NCBI GenBank assembly: GCA_014155875.1
Contig: JACEFZ010027103.1
Coordinates: forward strand, 360,501 to 424,500
Length of the DNA stretch: 64,000 nt
DNA from: Cepaea nemoralis
Taxonomy: Eukaryota; Mollusca; Gastropoda; Stylommatophora; Helicidae
Direction of reading: 5' to 3'
How positions within the stretch are numbered: position 1 is the first letter of the stretch; every line of letters begins with the position of its first letter. Shown here piece after piece: positions 12,101 through 23,136 of the stretch. The notes beneath the pieces were generated by a model. The model did no database searches and had not been told where the DNA came from. It saw only the letters and a program-made list of their open reading frames with translations. A program made the translations under genes and the position numbers.

Positions 12101-13275
12101 ACAGTTGTCTCCCTCAGCCACTTGTGTTCTTACAGTTGTCTCCCTCAGTCATTTGTGTTCTTACAGTTGTCTCCCTCAGCCACTTGTGTTCCGACAGTTG
12201 TCTCCCCCAGCCACTTGTGTTCTTACAGTTGTCTCCCTCAGCCACTTGTGTTCTTACAGTTGTCTCCCTCAGCCACTTGTGTTGTTACAGTTGTCTCCCT
12301 CAGCCAATTGTGTTATTACAGTTGTCTCCCTCAGCCACTTGTGTTGTTACAGTTGTCTCCCTCAGCCACTTGTGTTCTTACAGTTGTCTCCCTCAGCCAC
12401 TTGTGTTCCGACAGTTGTCTCCCCCAGCCACTTGTGTTCTTACAGTTGTCTCCCTCAGCCACTTGTGTTCTTACAGTTGTCTCCCTCAGCCACTTGTGTT
12501 CTTACAGTTGTCTCCCTCAGCCACTTGTGTTCCGACAGTTGTCTCCCCCAGCCACTTGTGTTCTTACAGTTGTCTCCCTCAGCCACTTGTGTTCTTACAG
12601 TTGTCTCCCTCAGCCACTTGTGTTCTTACAGTTGTCTCCCTCAGCCACTTGTGTTCTTACAGTTGTCTCCCTCAGCCACTTGTGTTGTTACAGTTGTCTC
12701 CCTCAGCCAATTGTGTTCTTACAGTTGTCTCCCTCAGCCACTTGTGTTCCGACAGTTATCTACCTCAGCCACTTGTGTTCCGACAGTTGTCTCCCTCAGC
12801 CACTTGTGTTCTTACAGTTGTCTCCCTCAGCCACTTGTGTTCCTACAGTTGTCTCCCTCAGCCACTTGTGTTCTTACAGTTGTCTCCCTCAGCCACTTGT
12901 GTTCTTACAGTTGTCTCCCTCAGCCACTTGTGTTCCGACAGTTGTCTCCCTCAGCCACTTGTGTTGTTACAGTTGTCTCCCTCAGCCACTTGTGTTCTTA
13001 CAATTGTCTCCCTCAGCCACTTGTCTTCCGACAATTGTCTCCCTCAGCCACTTGTGTTCCGACAGTTGTCTCCCTCAGCCACTTGTGTTGTTACAGTTGT
13101 CTCCCTCCGCCACTTGTGTTCTTACAATTGTCTCCCTCAGCCACTTGTCTTCCGACAATTGTCTCCCTCAGCCACTTGTGTTCCGACAGTTGTCTCCCTC
13201 AGCTACTTGTGTTCCGACAGTTGTCTCCTCCAGGCGCTTGTGTTCCGACAGTTGTCTCCCTCAGCCACTTGAGCT
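9179..13275 (+). repeat. 31-bp satellite array, about 130 copies
   Basis: A 4.1-kb array with unit length 31, built on CAGTTGTCTCCCTCAGCCAC followed by TTGTGTTCTTA or TTGTGTTCCGA. The left 450 bp is an older degenerate zone in which CTCAGCCAC is replaced by CTAAATTAC; the centre is highly homogeneous. Because 31 is one more than a multiple of three and the unit has no stop triplet in the sense direction, all three plus frames stay open for hundreds of codons and encode the same cyclic 31-residue peptide. This is an arithmetic consequence of the unit and not evidence of a protein gene. A deleted unit variant (CTCCCCAGCCATTTG) at 10161, 11431 and 11864 marks higher-order block duplication. Confidence 0.95.
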
Positions 13276-13554
13276 GACACAATTACAAACATAATTGTCA
13301 GGAGAATTCTACAGTGGAAACCTGGCAAAGAGAAGAAACAAGTTACGTTTTCGTGTCAACTGCTGTCTGATGTAAATAGCATGTCTCCGATCTACATCAA
13401 ATATAAGCCGCGGGTGATTATTAGCAGTTTAAAATGTTTATACAAAAATTGATAGTCCATGGTTATTTGCACTGTATAGACAAGGTCTGGCTTATATTGT
13501 TTTGTTTACAGATGTTTAACAGATATTACAAATCTATAACATTCAGTACAGATA

Positions 13555-13905
13555 TATAACAGTAGACCGTACTGCCGACTTTCTGTTAGCACCGAATGCT
13601 GGCTCACCAAACCCGAGGGAGACACCACAAAGTGTGGTAACGGCTTCGGGTGGAAGAGCGCAATTGTAAGGAAACAAGCCTTATCTTGGGGGGGGGGAAT
13701 GCAGCTTCAGACTAAATGTCATGGTTGAGCAGACCAGGTCCTAAGTCTTGGTTGGCAACTGTTCTAGGATGGAAGCTCCGATAGGCGAATAATTAGATCA
13801 TTTTTTTTACTGATCCGCCAGCTTCTGCAGCTTAACTTGTTCAAGATATATTGGTGTTACCTTTCCTCTTGAGTAAACTAGGCAGGCCGAGAGAGGGATC
13901 ATGCT
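13555..13905 (+). repeat. ~350-bp dispersed repeat, copy 1
   Basis: Closely matches the reverse complement of 29845-30215. Shared blocks include GGCTTCGGG(T/C)GGAAGAGCGC, AAATGTCATGGT and AAACTAGGCAGGCCGAGAG. It has no open frame of interest and contains a poly-G run. A short related patch lies near 17822-17870. It is probably a non-autonomous element; no target duplication was found by eye. Confidence 0.75.
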
Positions 13906-14236
13906 CAGGGTGGGTCCACTTGCTACCTATGTCAGCCTGGGTCCACCTGCTACCCGTGTCAGGCTGGGTCCACCTGCTACCCGTCTCAGTCTGGGTCCAT
14001 CTCCTACCCGTCTCAGGCTGGGTCCATCTCCTACCCATGTCAGGCTGGGTCCACATACTACCCGTGTCAGGCTGGGTCCACATCCTACCCGTGTCAGGGT
14101 GGGTCCACCTGCTACCTGTGTCAGCTTGGGTCCACCTGCTATATGTGTCAGCCTGGATCCACCTGGTACCCGTGTCAAGCTGGATCCACCAGGTACCTGT
14201 GTCAGACTGGGTCCACCTGCTACCCGTGTCAGACAC
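13904..14236 (+). repeat. 27-bp satellite array, first block
   Basis: About 12 copies of a 27-bp unit built on GGGTCCACCTGCTACCCGTG. The unit length is a multiple of three, so several frames on both strands stay open and give artificial repeats of nine residues. It starts directly at the end of the dispersed repeat at 13555-13905. Confidence 0.93.
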
Positions 14237-15582
14237 GTGATATCTAACTTCAGCTTTGACTTTGTGATATGGGGATGTATAATTCCATCCATAGTCAGAG
14301 CTATGGGTTGCAATTATTCTTTCTTTTTTTTTAAAGCGCAGTGTAAGAAAATATCGTCTGTGCCAGTTACAGATAAAAATGTATTATCTATACAGAGATT
14401 AATGTGGCTTTATTATTTAGAAAATTAAGATAAGATGGGTTTTACTTTGTTTAGTTAAAGGGCACATGTGTTTAGACAGAAATGGACAGCAAATGTTATT
14501 TACAGTAAAGAACAAGTCAGACATATGTTGTTCTGTATTACTGTTATTGCTATAATATTTCCCCGATTTGTTTTCATTGTTCCATTATTCTCATTCTGTT
14601 AATTTGCTTTAGTGTAGTCTTTTCCGTGGTTTATATGTTGTTGTGTTTCCTTTGTTTGCTGATGATAATTTGTTGCGGCTACATCCTTTGCTTTCAGCAG
14701 TTGTATTCCGTAAAGCTGCCCTATTCTTCTTGTCTTGTATATTGTTAGCATGGTTCTGTCGCCCAGCTACTGAGTTAATTACTTGGAGCGACAGTTTGAG
14801 ATGTAGATTTTATGTGGAATGCTTTAAGATATGTCCCCTGTAGTTTGTATGTGAACTGTATGTTCAGAAAAATTCCGGACAAACGGTTGCTAAACTAGCT
14901 GGGCTTGCCTTATGCACAGTACTGCGTGTGCAACGGCTGGTTTTCTAGTGAATGCCGCTTCCATCGACGATGAACTGTAGTTTTTGTGTTGACTGTTGTG
15001 TTGGCATTCTGGCAGAGGTCTTATGCATGTATGCTTGTGCATACTGTTGGGTTGTCAGGACTGCTATCTGTTCCACTTTTCACATGGGATAATGAAGAGC
15101 ATTTTGTGTGTTATTCACTGGTACAGGAACGGAGCTTTATGGAGTGGCCCTTTTCGGTGAAATTAGAAACGATAACTAACGACTAACTATATTGTTAACA
15201 TGTCCACAGTTTTACCACAGTTTAATTCTATTCATAACTTAATTATGAGAGAATAGAAATTTCATTTATTCACAAATATTGGGTATGCAGTGTGAGGTCA
15301 TCATATTTTCTATGCCATATATAATGAAGTGAGTTGGCCAGTTCCATTCCTAGAAATGTCTCCCTGAAAGCCATTTCCACCCACAATTCTGGCAGTTATA
15401 ATTAACCCATGTCACATGTCACGAGACTGGGTGGACCACGAAAGCCACACTGAAGAACTCGTGTCTACGTCATCGGGCATATGGCGCTTCATGCAGATTT
15501 CTTACACTCACTGGCAGTGGGTGAGTGACATGGTCTATATCACGCCAGCAGTCGTGCCCTCACATTTCTTGTCACCGGTCCA
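14237..15582. other. No gene seen; spacer between two 27-bp satellite blocks
   Basis: AT-rich sequence with short open frames around 14643-15186. They show neither motifs nor supporting splice context, and no repeat was recognised. Confidence 0.5.
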
Positions 15583-16329
15583 CCTGCTACCCGTGTCAGG
15601 CTGGGTCCACCTGCTATCCATGTCAGGCTGGGTCCACCTGCTACACATGTCAGGCTGGGTCCACCTGCTACCCATGTCAGGCTGGGTCCACCTGCTACAC
15701 ATGTCAGGCTGGGTCCACCTGCTACACATGTCAGGCTGGGTCCACCTGCTACCCATGTCAGGATGGATCCACCTGCTACCCATGTCAGGATGGATCCACC
15801 TGCTACCCATGTCAGGCTAGATCCACATGAAACCCGTGTCAAGCTGTGTCCACCTTGGTCCACCAGGTACCCGTGTCAGACTGGGTCCACCTGCTACCCG
15901 TGTCAAGCTAGGTCCACTAGGTACCCGTGTCAAGATGGGTCCACCTGCTACCCGTGTCAAGCTGGGTCCACCTGGTACCCTTGTCAGGCTGGGTCCACCT
16001 GCTACCCGTGTCAAGCTGGGTCCATCAGGTACTTGTGTCAAGCTGGGTCCACCAGGTACCTGTGTCAAGCGGGGCCCACTAGGTACCTGTGTCAAGCTGG
16101 GTCCACCAGATACTTGTGTCAGGCTGGCTGCACCAGGTACCCGTGTCAGAGTGGGTCCACCAGGTATCCGTGTCAGAGTGGTCCACCAGGTATCCGTGTC
16201 AGGCTGGGTCCACCAGGTATCCGTGTCAGGCTGGGTCCACCAGGTATCCGTGTCAGGCTGGGTCCACCAGGTATCCGTGTCAGGCTGGGTCCACCAGGTA
16301 TCCGTGTCAGGCTGGGTCCACCAGGAATT
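15583..16329 (+). repeat. 27-bp satellite array, second block
   Basis: About 27 copies of the same 27-bp unit as at 13904-14236. Variants are grouped: CACCTGCTACCCATG on the left, then CACCAGGTACC, then a homogeneous run of CACCAGGTATCCGTG on the right. This grouping shows stepwise local amplification of variants. Confidence 0.93.
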
Positions 16330-16934
16330 ATACATCTAATGTATACATCAGCCTACAGGAGGATTTGATCCCACGAGCGCCGTGTCGGTCAGCTAGCATC
16401 TAGCCTCTACGCTACCGCCGCTTTAACAGTCAAGCGTCGTGGGGAGGAGTAATTGGCGCTCGAACACCAGATAGGTGGCACAGGATAGTGTCATTCCGTA
16501 TGATTGTAAAATGTAAACAATCTTGCCACTTGGGCTTGACCCTGAACCACTAATCTGTGAGCTAGTGAACCAGCAACTGTGCCATTGTGTCTCCTCAGCT
16601 GAAGATATGCTCTAGGATTATGCTGACAGACAGTCTCATAGAGATTAAACAGTCACAGAGTTAATGAACACTCTTAGAGTTGGCAAACAGTCAGTCAAAC
16701 AACACACAGAAACACCATTTACGGAACCCTTTGAAGGGACTACTTTCATAAAACAAACATAGATTTATTGTTTGAAGATCAAAGAAGTAGAAGACAGAAG
16801 TTGACCAGAGAAGACACCAGACATTATAAAAACTGAAAGCTATCGTTACTGACAGGGATTTGAGCCCGTCACTTCCAAATGTCGACAGCGACAGATACGA
16901 TGACGAACTAGGCACCCCAAGAAATATGCCTAGC
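16330..16934. other. No gene seen
   Basis: No open frame with a recognisable domain and no repeat shared with the window. Confidence 0.5.
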
Positions 16935-17820
16935 TAGGATTATCATTCACATGAACACACAACTATGTCATCATTAGCCAGGTCTATCATCTACCTTAAT
17001 CCACAGCTATGTCATCATTAGCTGGTCTTTCATCCACCTGAACTCACAACTATGTCATCATTAGCCAGGTCTATCATACACATGAACTCACAACTATGTC
17101 ATCATTAGCTGGTCTTTCATCCACCTGAATTCATAACTATGTCATCATTAGCTGGTCTGTCATAATTTGAACCCACAACTATGTCATCATTAGCCAGGTC
17201 TATCATACACATGAACCCACAACTATGTCATCATTAGCCAGGTCTATCATACACATGAACCCACAACTATGTCATCATTAGCCAGGTCTATCATACACAT
17301 GAACCCACAACTATGTCATCATTAGCCAGGTCTATCATACACATGAACCCACAACTATGTCATCATTAGCCAGGTCTATCATACACATGAACCCACAACT
17401 ATGTCATCATTAGCCAGGTCTATCATACACATGAACCCACAACTATGTCATCATTAGCCAGGTCTATCATACACATGAACCCACAACTATGTCATCATTA
17501 GCCAGGTCTATCATACACATGAACCCACAACTATGTCATCATTAGCCAGGTCTATCATACACATGAACTCACAACTATGTCATCATTAGCCAGGTCTATC
17601 ATACACATGAACCCACAACTATGTCATCATTAGCTGGTCTATCATACACATGAACCCACAACTATGTCATCATTAGCTGGTCTGTCATAATCTGAAAACA
17701 CAACTATGTCATCATTAGCCTGGTCTTTCATCCATCTGAACCCACAACTATGTTATCATTAACTGGACTTTCATCCACCTGAACCCACAACCATGTCATC
17801 AGTAGCCAAGTCTATCATAC
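16935..17820 (+). repeat. 44-bp satellite array
   Basis: About 20 copies of a 44-bp unit containing AACTATGTCATCATTAGCC followed by AGGTCTATCATACACATGAA. The centre is almost identical from copy to copy; the ends carry a shortened variant with GCTGGTCTTTCATCCACC. This is a typical edge-decay pattern of unequal exchange. Confidence 0.93.
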
Positions 17821-17977
17821 CCAAAATTGCGCTCCTCCGCCCGATGGTGGGTAACGATAGCTTTCCATTTTCATGTTGTCTAGTTTGTCCTCTAGTCTCT
17901 ACTTATTTCTCCTACTTCTATGAGTGTCAAACAGTACATGTGTGTGTGTATGTATGATACAGCCAAAGAAGACATAC

Positions 17978-18093
17978 TTCTCTCCCAGGGAATCCAGCTC
18001 GTACGGGGTCATGGTGGAGTTCTCCGCTGCTCCGACCGGAATGATAACAGTGACGGTGCTACAGCTGAAGGTGCCGTCGTAAGACTCTCGCTG
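17978..18093 (-). CDS. Candidate single coding exon of an unidentified host gene
   Basis: On the minus strand a 116-bp open segment lies between a good acceptor (TTACAG just upstream, 18099-18094) and a good donor (GTATGT, 17977 downward). The encoded segment QRESYDGTFSC...YELDSLGE has balanced composition and GC-rich codons, unlike the transposon relics and satellites around it. The phase is 0 at the acceptor and 2 at the donor. I do not recognise the protein family. No second exon was identified in the window, which is plausible since the flanks are satellite-rich intron-like DNA. It could still be a chance open segment. Confidence 0.35.
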
Positions 18094-18283
18094 CTGTAAC
18101 ACAATTGTAACACAATTGTAACAAAATTATGACAGAATTGTAACATAATTGTAATACAATCGTAACAGAAGTGTAACAGAATTGTAACAGGGTCTCAATG
18201 GATCATCGTGTTGTGTTCTTGTATTCATGTTACATAATCTAAACATAGCAAGGTTACCACACACACACACACACACACACACA
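18094..18283 (+). repeat. Short 12-bp tandem repeat and (CA)n run
   Basis: Imperfect TGTAACA(C/G)AAT units run from about 18094 to 18190, and a CA dinucleotide tract lies at 18257-18283. If the exon at 17978-18093 is real, this is its upstream intron. Confidence 0.8.
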
Positions 18284-18484
18284 ACAGTACACACTCACCC
18301 AAACTTATCAACATACATACACTCATACACTAGTCTAGTCTAGTCTTTCCTTCTCCATGGCTCTCCATGTCTGGCGACCCGCCGCTACCCGTTACAGTTC
18401 CTGGATATCCGTATATAGCATGGTTACCATGTGCAACACCGTGAAAGCAACAACATTGCAACAGACAAGATTCACAACTGTGAA

Positions 18485-19357
18485 AATAACAAGATAACAC
18501 CATGCAGAGAACTGAGAAAACAGCGAGATATATCCAATGTAGAGAACTGAGAAAACAAAAAGATTACCCATCGTACGGAACTGAGAAAACAACAAGATTA
18601 CCCAATTGTACAGAATTAAACATCAATAAGATTTCCCTACGTAGAGAACTGACAAAACAATAAGATTTCCTCACTTAGAGAACTGACAAAGCAACATGAT
18701 TACCCCATGAGGAGAACTGACAAAACAACAAGATTACCCCATGCAGAGAACTGAGAAACAAACAAGATTACCCCATGTAGAGAACTGACAAAACAACAAG
18801 ATTACTCCATGTAGAGAACTGAGAAACAAACAAGATTACCCCATGTAGAGAAATGATAAACAAACAAGATTACCCCATTTAGAGAACTGAGAAACAAACA
18901 AGATTACCCCATGTAGAGAACTGATAAACAAACAAGATTACCCCATGTAGAGAACTGAGAAACAAACAAGATTACCACATGTACAGAACTGATAAACAAA
19001 CAAGATTACCCCATGTAGAGAACTGATAAACAAACAAGATTACCCCATGTAGAGAACTGAGAAACAAACAAGATTACCCCATGTATAGAACTGAGAAACA
19101 AACAAGATTACTCCATGTAGAGAACTGAGAAACAAACAAGATTATCCCATGTAGAGAACTGAGAAACAAACAAGATTACCCCATGTAGAGAACTGATAAA
19201 CAAACAAGATTACCCCATGTAGAGAACTGAGAAACAAACAAGATTACCCCATGTAGAGAACTGAGAAACAAACAAGATTACCCCATGTAGAGAACTGATA
19301 AACAAACAAGATTACCCCATGTAGAGAACTGATAAAAAAAAAACAAGATTACCCCAT
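18485..19357 (+). repeat. 34-bp satellite, left arm of a large palindrome
   Basis: About 25 copies of a 34-bp unit containing GAGAACTGAGAAACAAACAA followed by GATTACCCCATGTA. Copies are degenerate at the left edge and nearly identical towards the centre. The array at 20436-21262 is the same satellite in reverse orientation. Confidence 0.95.
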
Positions 19358-19370
19358 GTCCATCCATCCA

Positions 19371-20324
19371 TCATGTGCCATGCCGGTAAGCGTGGGGGGT
19401 CATGTTCTGCCATCTCACTCGATCACCAGAGTCGTGGATCAGCTCCGTGTTTCTGTCTCTACCACGCCACAAGGCCAAGCCATCCAGGTACTTGCTTCTA
19501 GGTCTTCCCCTTAGTCTGTTCCCCTCGATCTTACCAGTTGTCACCAAATTCTCCAATCCATTTCTTCTCATAACATGCCCAAAAAATTTTGTTTGTCTAC
19601 GTCTAATTTCTCTAATCAATTTACGATCTTCATTTGTTTCTTGAAGGACTTGTTCATTGGTCTTTCTGGCTGTCCATGGTATTCTTTGCATTTTCCTCAG
19701 AAACCACATCTCTACAGCCATCAGATGTTTTTCAGCCTGACTGCTCATTGTCCACGCTTCACATCCATATAAAAGTACAGGTTCTATGTAGCATCTCAAC
19801 ATTCTTTTTCTCGTTTCAATTGACATCTTTTTATTGGTCAATATGTTTTTCATCTTGCTAAAGGCTACTTTTGCCATGGTGATTCTTGTTCTAATCTCTT
19901 CAAGGCATCTCCCATCAGATGTTATTACTGTTCCGAGATAATTGTACCTACTCACTTGTTGAAGAATATTCCCATTTACTTGTATATTAGTTATTACATT
20001 GTGGTATTTCGTCCTTCCTAGTGACAACCATAATCTGTGTCTTTTTACAATTTAATTCTAACCCTAATTGTTCACTGTGTGTAACAATCGCATCTACTAA
20101 ATTTTGCAGGTCCTGTTCATTGTCTGCAATCAAGACTGTATCATCTGCATATCTAATGTTATTGATGCATCGTCCCCCAATGTTGATTCCTTCCATATCT
20201 TCAATATTTCTGAAAATACTTTCACTGTACAGGGAAAACAGATCTGGAGACATTACACATCCCTGTCTCACACCCCTTTTAATAGGCTGATATTGGCTTA
20301 CTTCATTATCAACCTTGGCCTTGT
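19371..20324 (-). pseudogene. Non-LTR retrotransposon fragment (RT palm to C-terminus)
   Basis: The minus-strand RT remnant reads KRGVRQGCVMSPDLFSLY, then RYADDTVLIADNEQDLQ (catalytic ADD), the thumb (NYLGTVITSDG), LLYGCEAWT, and the C-terminal LINE block FFGHVMRRNGLENLVTTGKIEG with RGRPR. One frameshift near 20010-20030 separates the catalytic part from the C-terminal part. The upstream endonuclease and RT fingers are missing. The clade is not resolved by eye; it is a jockey/L2/RTE-like LINE without RNase H. It occupies the loop of the satellite palindrome. Related fragments lie at 31139-31347, 48596-48826 and 58770-59055. Confidence 0.85.
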
Positions 20325-20428
20325 GGCATGGTAGAGACAGAAACACGGAGCTGATCCACGACTCTGGTGATCGAGTGAGATGGCAGAACATGACCCCCCA
20401 CGCTTACCGGCATGGCACATGATGGATG
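20325..20428 (+). repeat. Inverted duplicate of the last ~100 bp of the LINE
   Basis: This segment is the reverse complement of 19371-19475: the LINE 3' end from the block encoding LSLPRHK to the ATGGATGGATGG terminus. It makes the LINE end and the adjacent 34-bp satellite into one continuous inverted repeat. Confidence 0.9.
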
Positions 20429-20435
20429 GATGGAC

Positions 20436-21262
20436 ATGGGGTAATCTTGTTTGTTTATCAGTTCTCTACATGGGGTAATCTTGTTTGTTTATCAGTTCTC
20501 TACATGGGGTAATCTTGTTTGTTTCTCAGTTCTCTACATGGGGTAATCTTGTTTGTTTCTCAGTTCTCTACATGGGGTAATCTTGTTTGTTTCTCAGTTC
20601 TCTACATGGGGTAATCTTGTTTGTTTATCAGTTCTCCACATGGGGTAATCTTGTTTGTTTCTCAGTTCTCTACATGGGGTAATCTTGTTTGTTTATCAGT
20701 TCTCTACATGGCGTAATCGTGTTTGTTTATCAGTTCTCTACATGGGGTAATCTTGTTTGTTTATCAGTTCTCTACATGGGGTAATCTTGTTTGTTTCTCC
20801 GTTCTCTACATGGGGTAATCTTGTTTGTTTATCAGTTCTCTACAGGGGTAATCTTGTTTGTTTATCAGTTCTCTACATGGGGTAATTTTGTTTGTTTCTC
20901 AGTTCTCTACATGGGGTAATCTTGTTTGTTTATCAGTTCTCTACAGGGGTAATCTTGTTTGTTTATCAGTTCTCTACATGGGGTAATGTTGTTTGTTTCT
21001 CAGTTCTCTACATGGGGTAATCTTTTTTTTTTTTGTTTATCAGTTCTCTACATGGGGTAATCTTGTTTGTTTATCAGTTCTCTACATGGGGTAATCTTGT
21101 TTGTTTATTAGTTCTCTACATGGGGTAATTTTGTTTGTTTATCAGTTCTCTACATGGGGTAATCTTGTTTGTTTATCAGTTCTCTACATGGGGTAATCTT
21201 ATTTGTTTCTCAGTTCTCTTCATGGGGTAATCTTGTTTGTTTATCAGTTCTCTACATGGGGT
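20436..21262 (-). repeat. 34-bp satellite, right arm of the palindrome
   Basis: About 24 copies of the 34-bp unit in reverse orientation, reading TGGGGTAATCTTGTTTG and TTATCAGTTCTCTACA on the plus strand. A few copies carry single-base slippage (TACAGGGG, poly-T near 21023). Confidence 0.95.
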
Positions 21263-21413
21263 ATCAGATATGGAGCAGAGACATTCAGAGTCCTATCTCA
21301 CACGCACCATAGAAAACTACCAAATACATATACACACCCCATACATACAACTGACATAATTTTCAACATTAAATATGTTATTAATTGTTGAAGGAAACTG
21401 TTTTCGGAGTATG

Positions 21414-21417
<4 letters not shown>

Positions 21418-21497
<80 letters not shown>
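21418..21497 (+). repeat. (GA)n microsatellite
   Basis: About 40 pure GA units. Confidence 0.97.
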
Positions 21498-21500
<3 letters not shown>

Positions 21501-21969
21501 AGTGATTAGAAGACAGAAAGGAGGAGTGTAGATGAAAAGTCTGGTGATTATTCACAGGTACTAGGATCGTTAAGGTGTGCTTGTCGAGTCCACTTTTCTC
21601 CAATGACGACAAGCGACACAGTGTTCTGCGGGAATTTAAATGTCACAGTTTCTTTCACACGGATTAAAATATATTGGAACATCTCCGGTTGGCAGGTACC
21701 ACGGATAAATCAGATCGTTCAACTGAAGTAAGTTTTGAACTCATGTGGCACTGTTTGTTATTGTTCATACTATTTACAATAAATAATGTTTCCTTTCTAA
21801 CACATTCTACACAAGTATACATCACAATTATCACACTAATTATAAAATATTAAGTATATTTACACTGGGACTTGGTCCCTATCACATTTCCCACAGATTA
21901 TCTGAAACATTTTAATTTTTGGCTGTGTGGTTTGAGTGCTCTAAAACACTGCACTCAGACGTAGTTAGC

Positions 21970-23124
21970 CTACTGGGTGTCGTCAGGACATCGGGATAAA
22001 AGATCCGCGATCGTATTCTGTGTGCCTGGAATATGTTTAACCTCAAAACTGTAATCTTGGAGCAACAGTGACCAACGTGTAATAATGTGGTTGTTCGGAG
22101 CTCCCGATGTGATGATTGTTAACGGACTATTGTCGGTTTCAACTATAAAGTGCCTCCCAAGGAGGAATCTGGACAATTTCGTAATTGCATATACAAGAGC
22201 AAGGGCCTTAATTTGAGGGGTGGACCAATTTCGTTTTCTCTGTTTTAGTTTGTGGCTCATGTAGTATACAGGATGCAGAATATGGTCATATTCCTGTGGT
22301 AATACTTGCTCAATTTCCACGGAGCCGCATCTGTACGTAATCTGAAAATAATATCCAAATTTGGCACCTTAAGAATGGGATTAGCAGAAAAATAAGATAA
22401 TACTTTTGCAAATGCAGGTCTTAGGCATTCGCTGTTCACAATTTTATTTGGTTGGTCTTTGGTTAATAGGTTAGTAAAACATTCGGTCAGCTCCGCAAAA
22501 TTTGGTATGAACTGTCTGTAGTAATTCAACAGATCTAGGACACTTCGGACTTCTTTCTTTGTCGTCGGAAGTGACAGTTTTAGAATTTTTGACACGATGT
22601 TGTCGTCAGTCGTGACAAAGCCGTTAGAGATTTTATAGCCCAAAAAGAAGATTTCTTGGTAGGCTATGTCAAATTTAGAAGGTTTAACTGTCAGTCCGTG
22701 TTGTCTGATACGGTCAAATGTCTGCTGTAATGTCGTTATGTGGTCTGTCATTGTCTTTGTGCGTATACACATGCCGTCCATGTAGGAGATAATATTAGAT
22801 ATGTCTGTCAACAGAAGTCTTGTCATACGTACGAATGTTGCGGGCGCATTTACTAGCCCAAATGGTAGTTTGCACCATTCGTACAGTCCCCAAGGTGTGG
22901 CAAATGTTATCAGGTGTCTGCTCTGTTCTTCTACCGGTATTTGCCAGTAACCTTTTGTCATGTCCAGTTTCGTAAAGTATCTAGAGTCTGTCAGTTCAGT
23001 CAGTATGTCTTTACAGTTGCTCATTGGTTATAAATCCAAATGTGTGATCTTGTTCAGTTGCCTATAGTCAATACAGAGTCGTATTGTGTTGTCCTTTTTT
23101 CTCAAAATTACTATCGGTGAATAA
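21970..23124 (-). pseudogene. Gypsy (Gmr1-like) RT and RNase H, copy 1, 3' part of pol
   Basis: The minus-strand RT shows SRYFTKLDMTKGYWQIPV, HLITFATPWGLYEW, LPFGLVNAPATF and SYMDGMCIRTK, where the expected YxDD has become YMDG, an obvious loss of a catalytic Asp. The RT thumb follows (LGYKISNGFVTTDDNIV...VRSVLDLLNYYRQFIPNF). RNase H has HPVYYMSHKLKQRKRNWST, LGRHFIVETDNSPLT and LQDYSFEVKHIPGTQNTIADLLSR. A frameshift near 22300 separates RT and RNase H. Upstream on this strand, beyond a 3.8-kb LINE insertion, lies the integrase (26966-28388). The element therefore had the order INT-RT-RH instead of the usual Gypsy order RT-RH-INT. Confidence 0.9.
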
Positions 23125-23136
23125 AAATCTGACTGT

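Noticed and set aside
9645..13294. Very long overlapping plus-strand open frames (up to 754 codons) as protein genes
   Set aside because: They are the 31-bp satellite read in three phases. All give the same cyclic peptide, with no start context or unique sequence.
14643..15186. Two short plus-strand frames as host genes
   Set aside because: No motif, no splice context and ordinary chance length.
13841..16403. Repetitive open frames on both strands rich in Gly-Pro or Trp-Val-His
   Set aside because: Products of the 27-bp satellite, whose length is a multiple of three; open on both strands, so not coding evidence.
16935..21262. CRISPR array
   Set aside because: The 44-bp and 34-bp repeats are contiguous with no spacers, and the sequence context is eukaryotic.
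22257..22330. Active Gypsy RT in copy 1
   Set aside because: The catalytic motif is YMDG, there is a frameshift before RNase H, and two LINEs interrupt the element.
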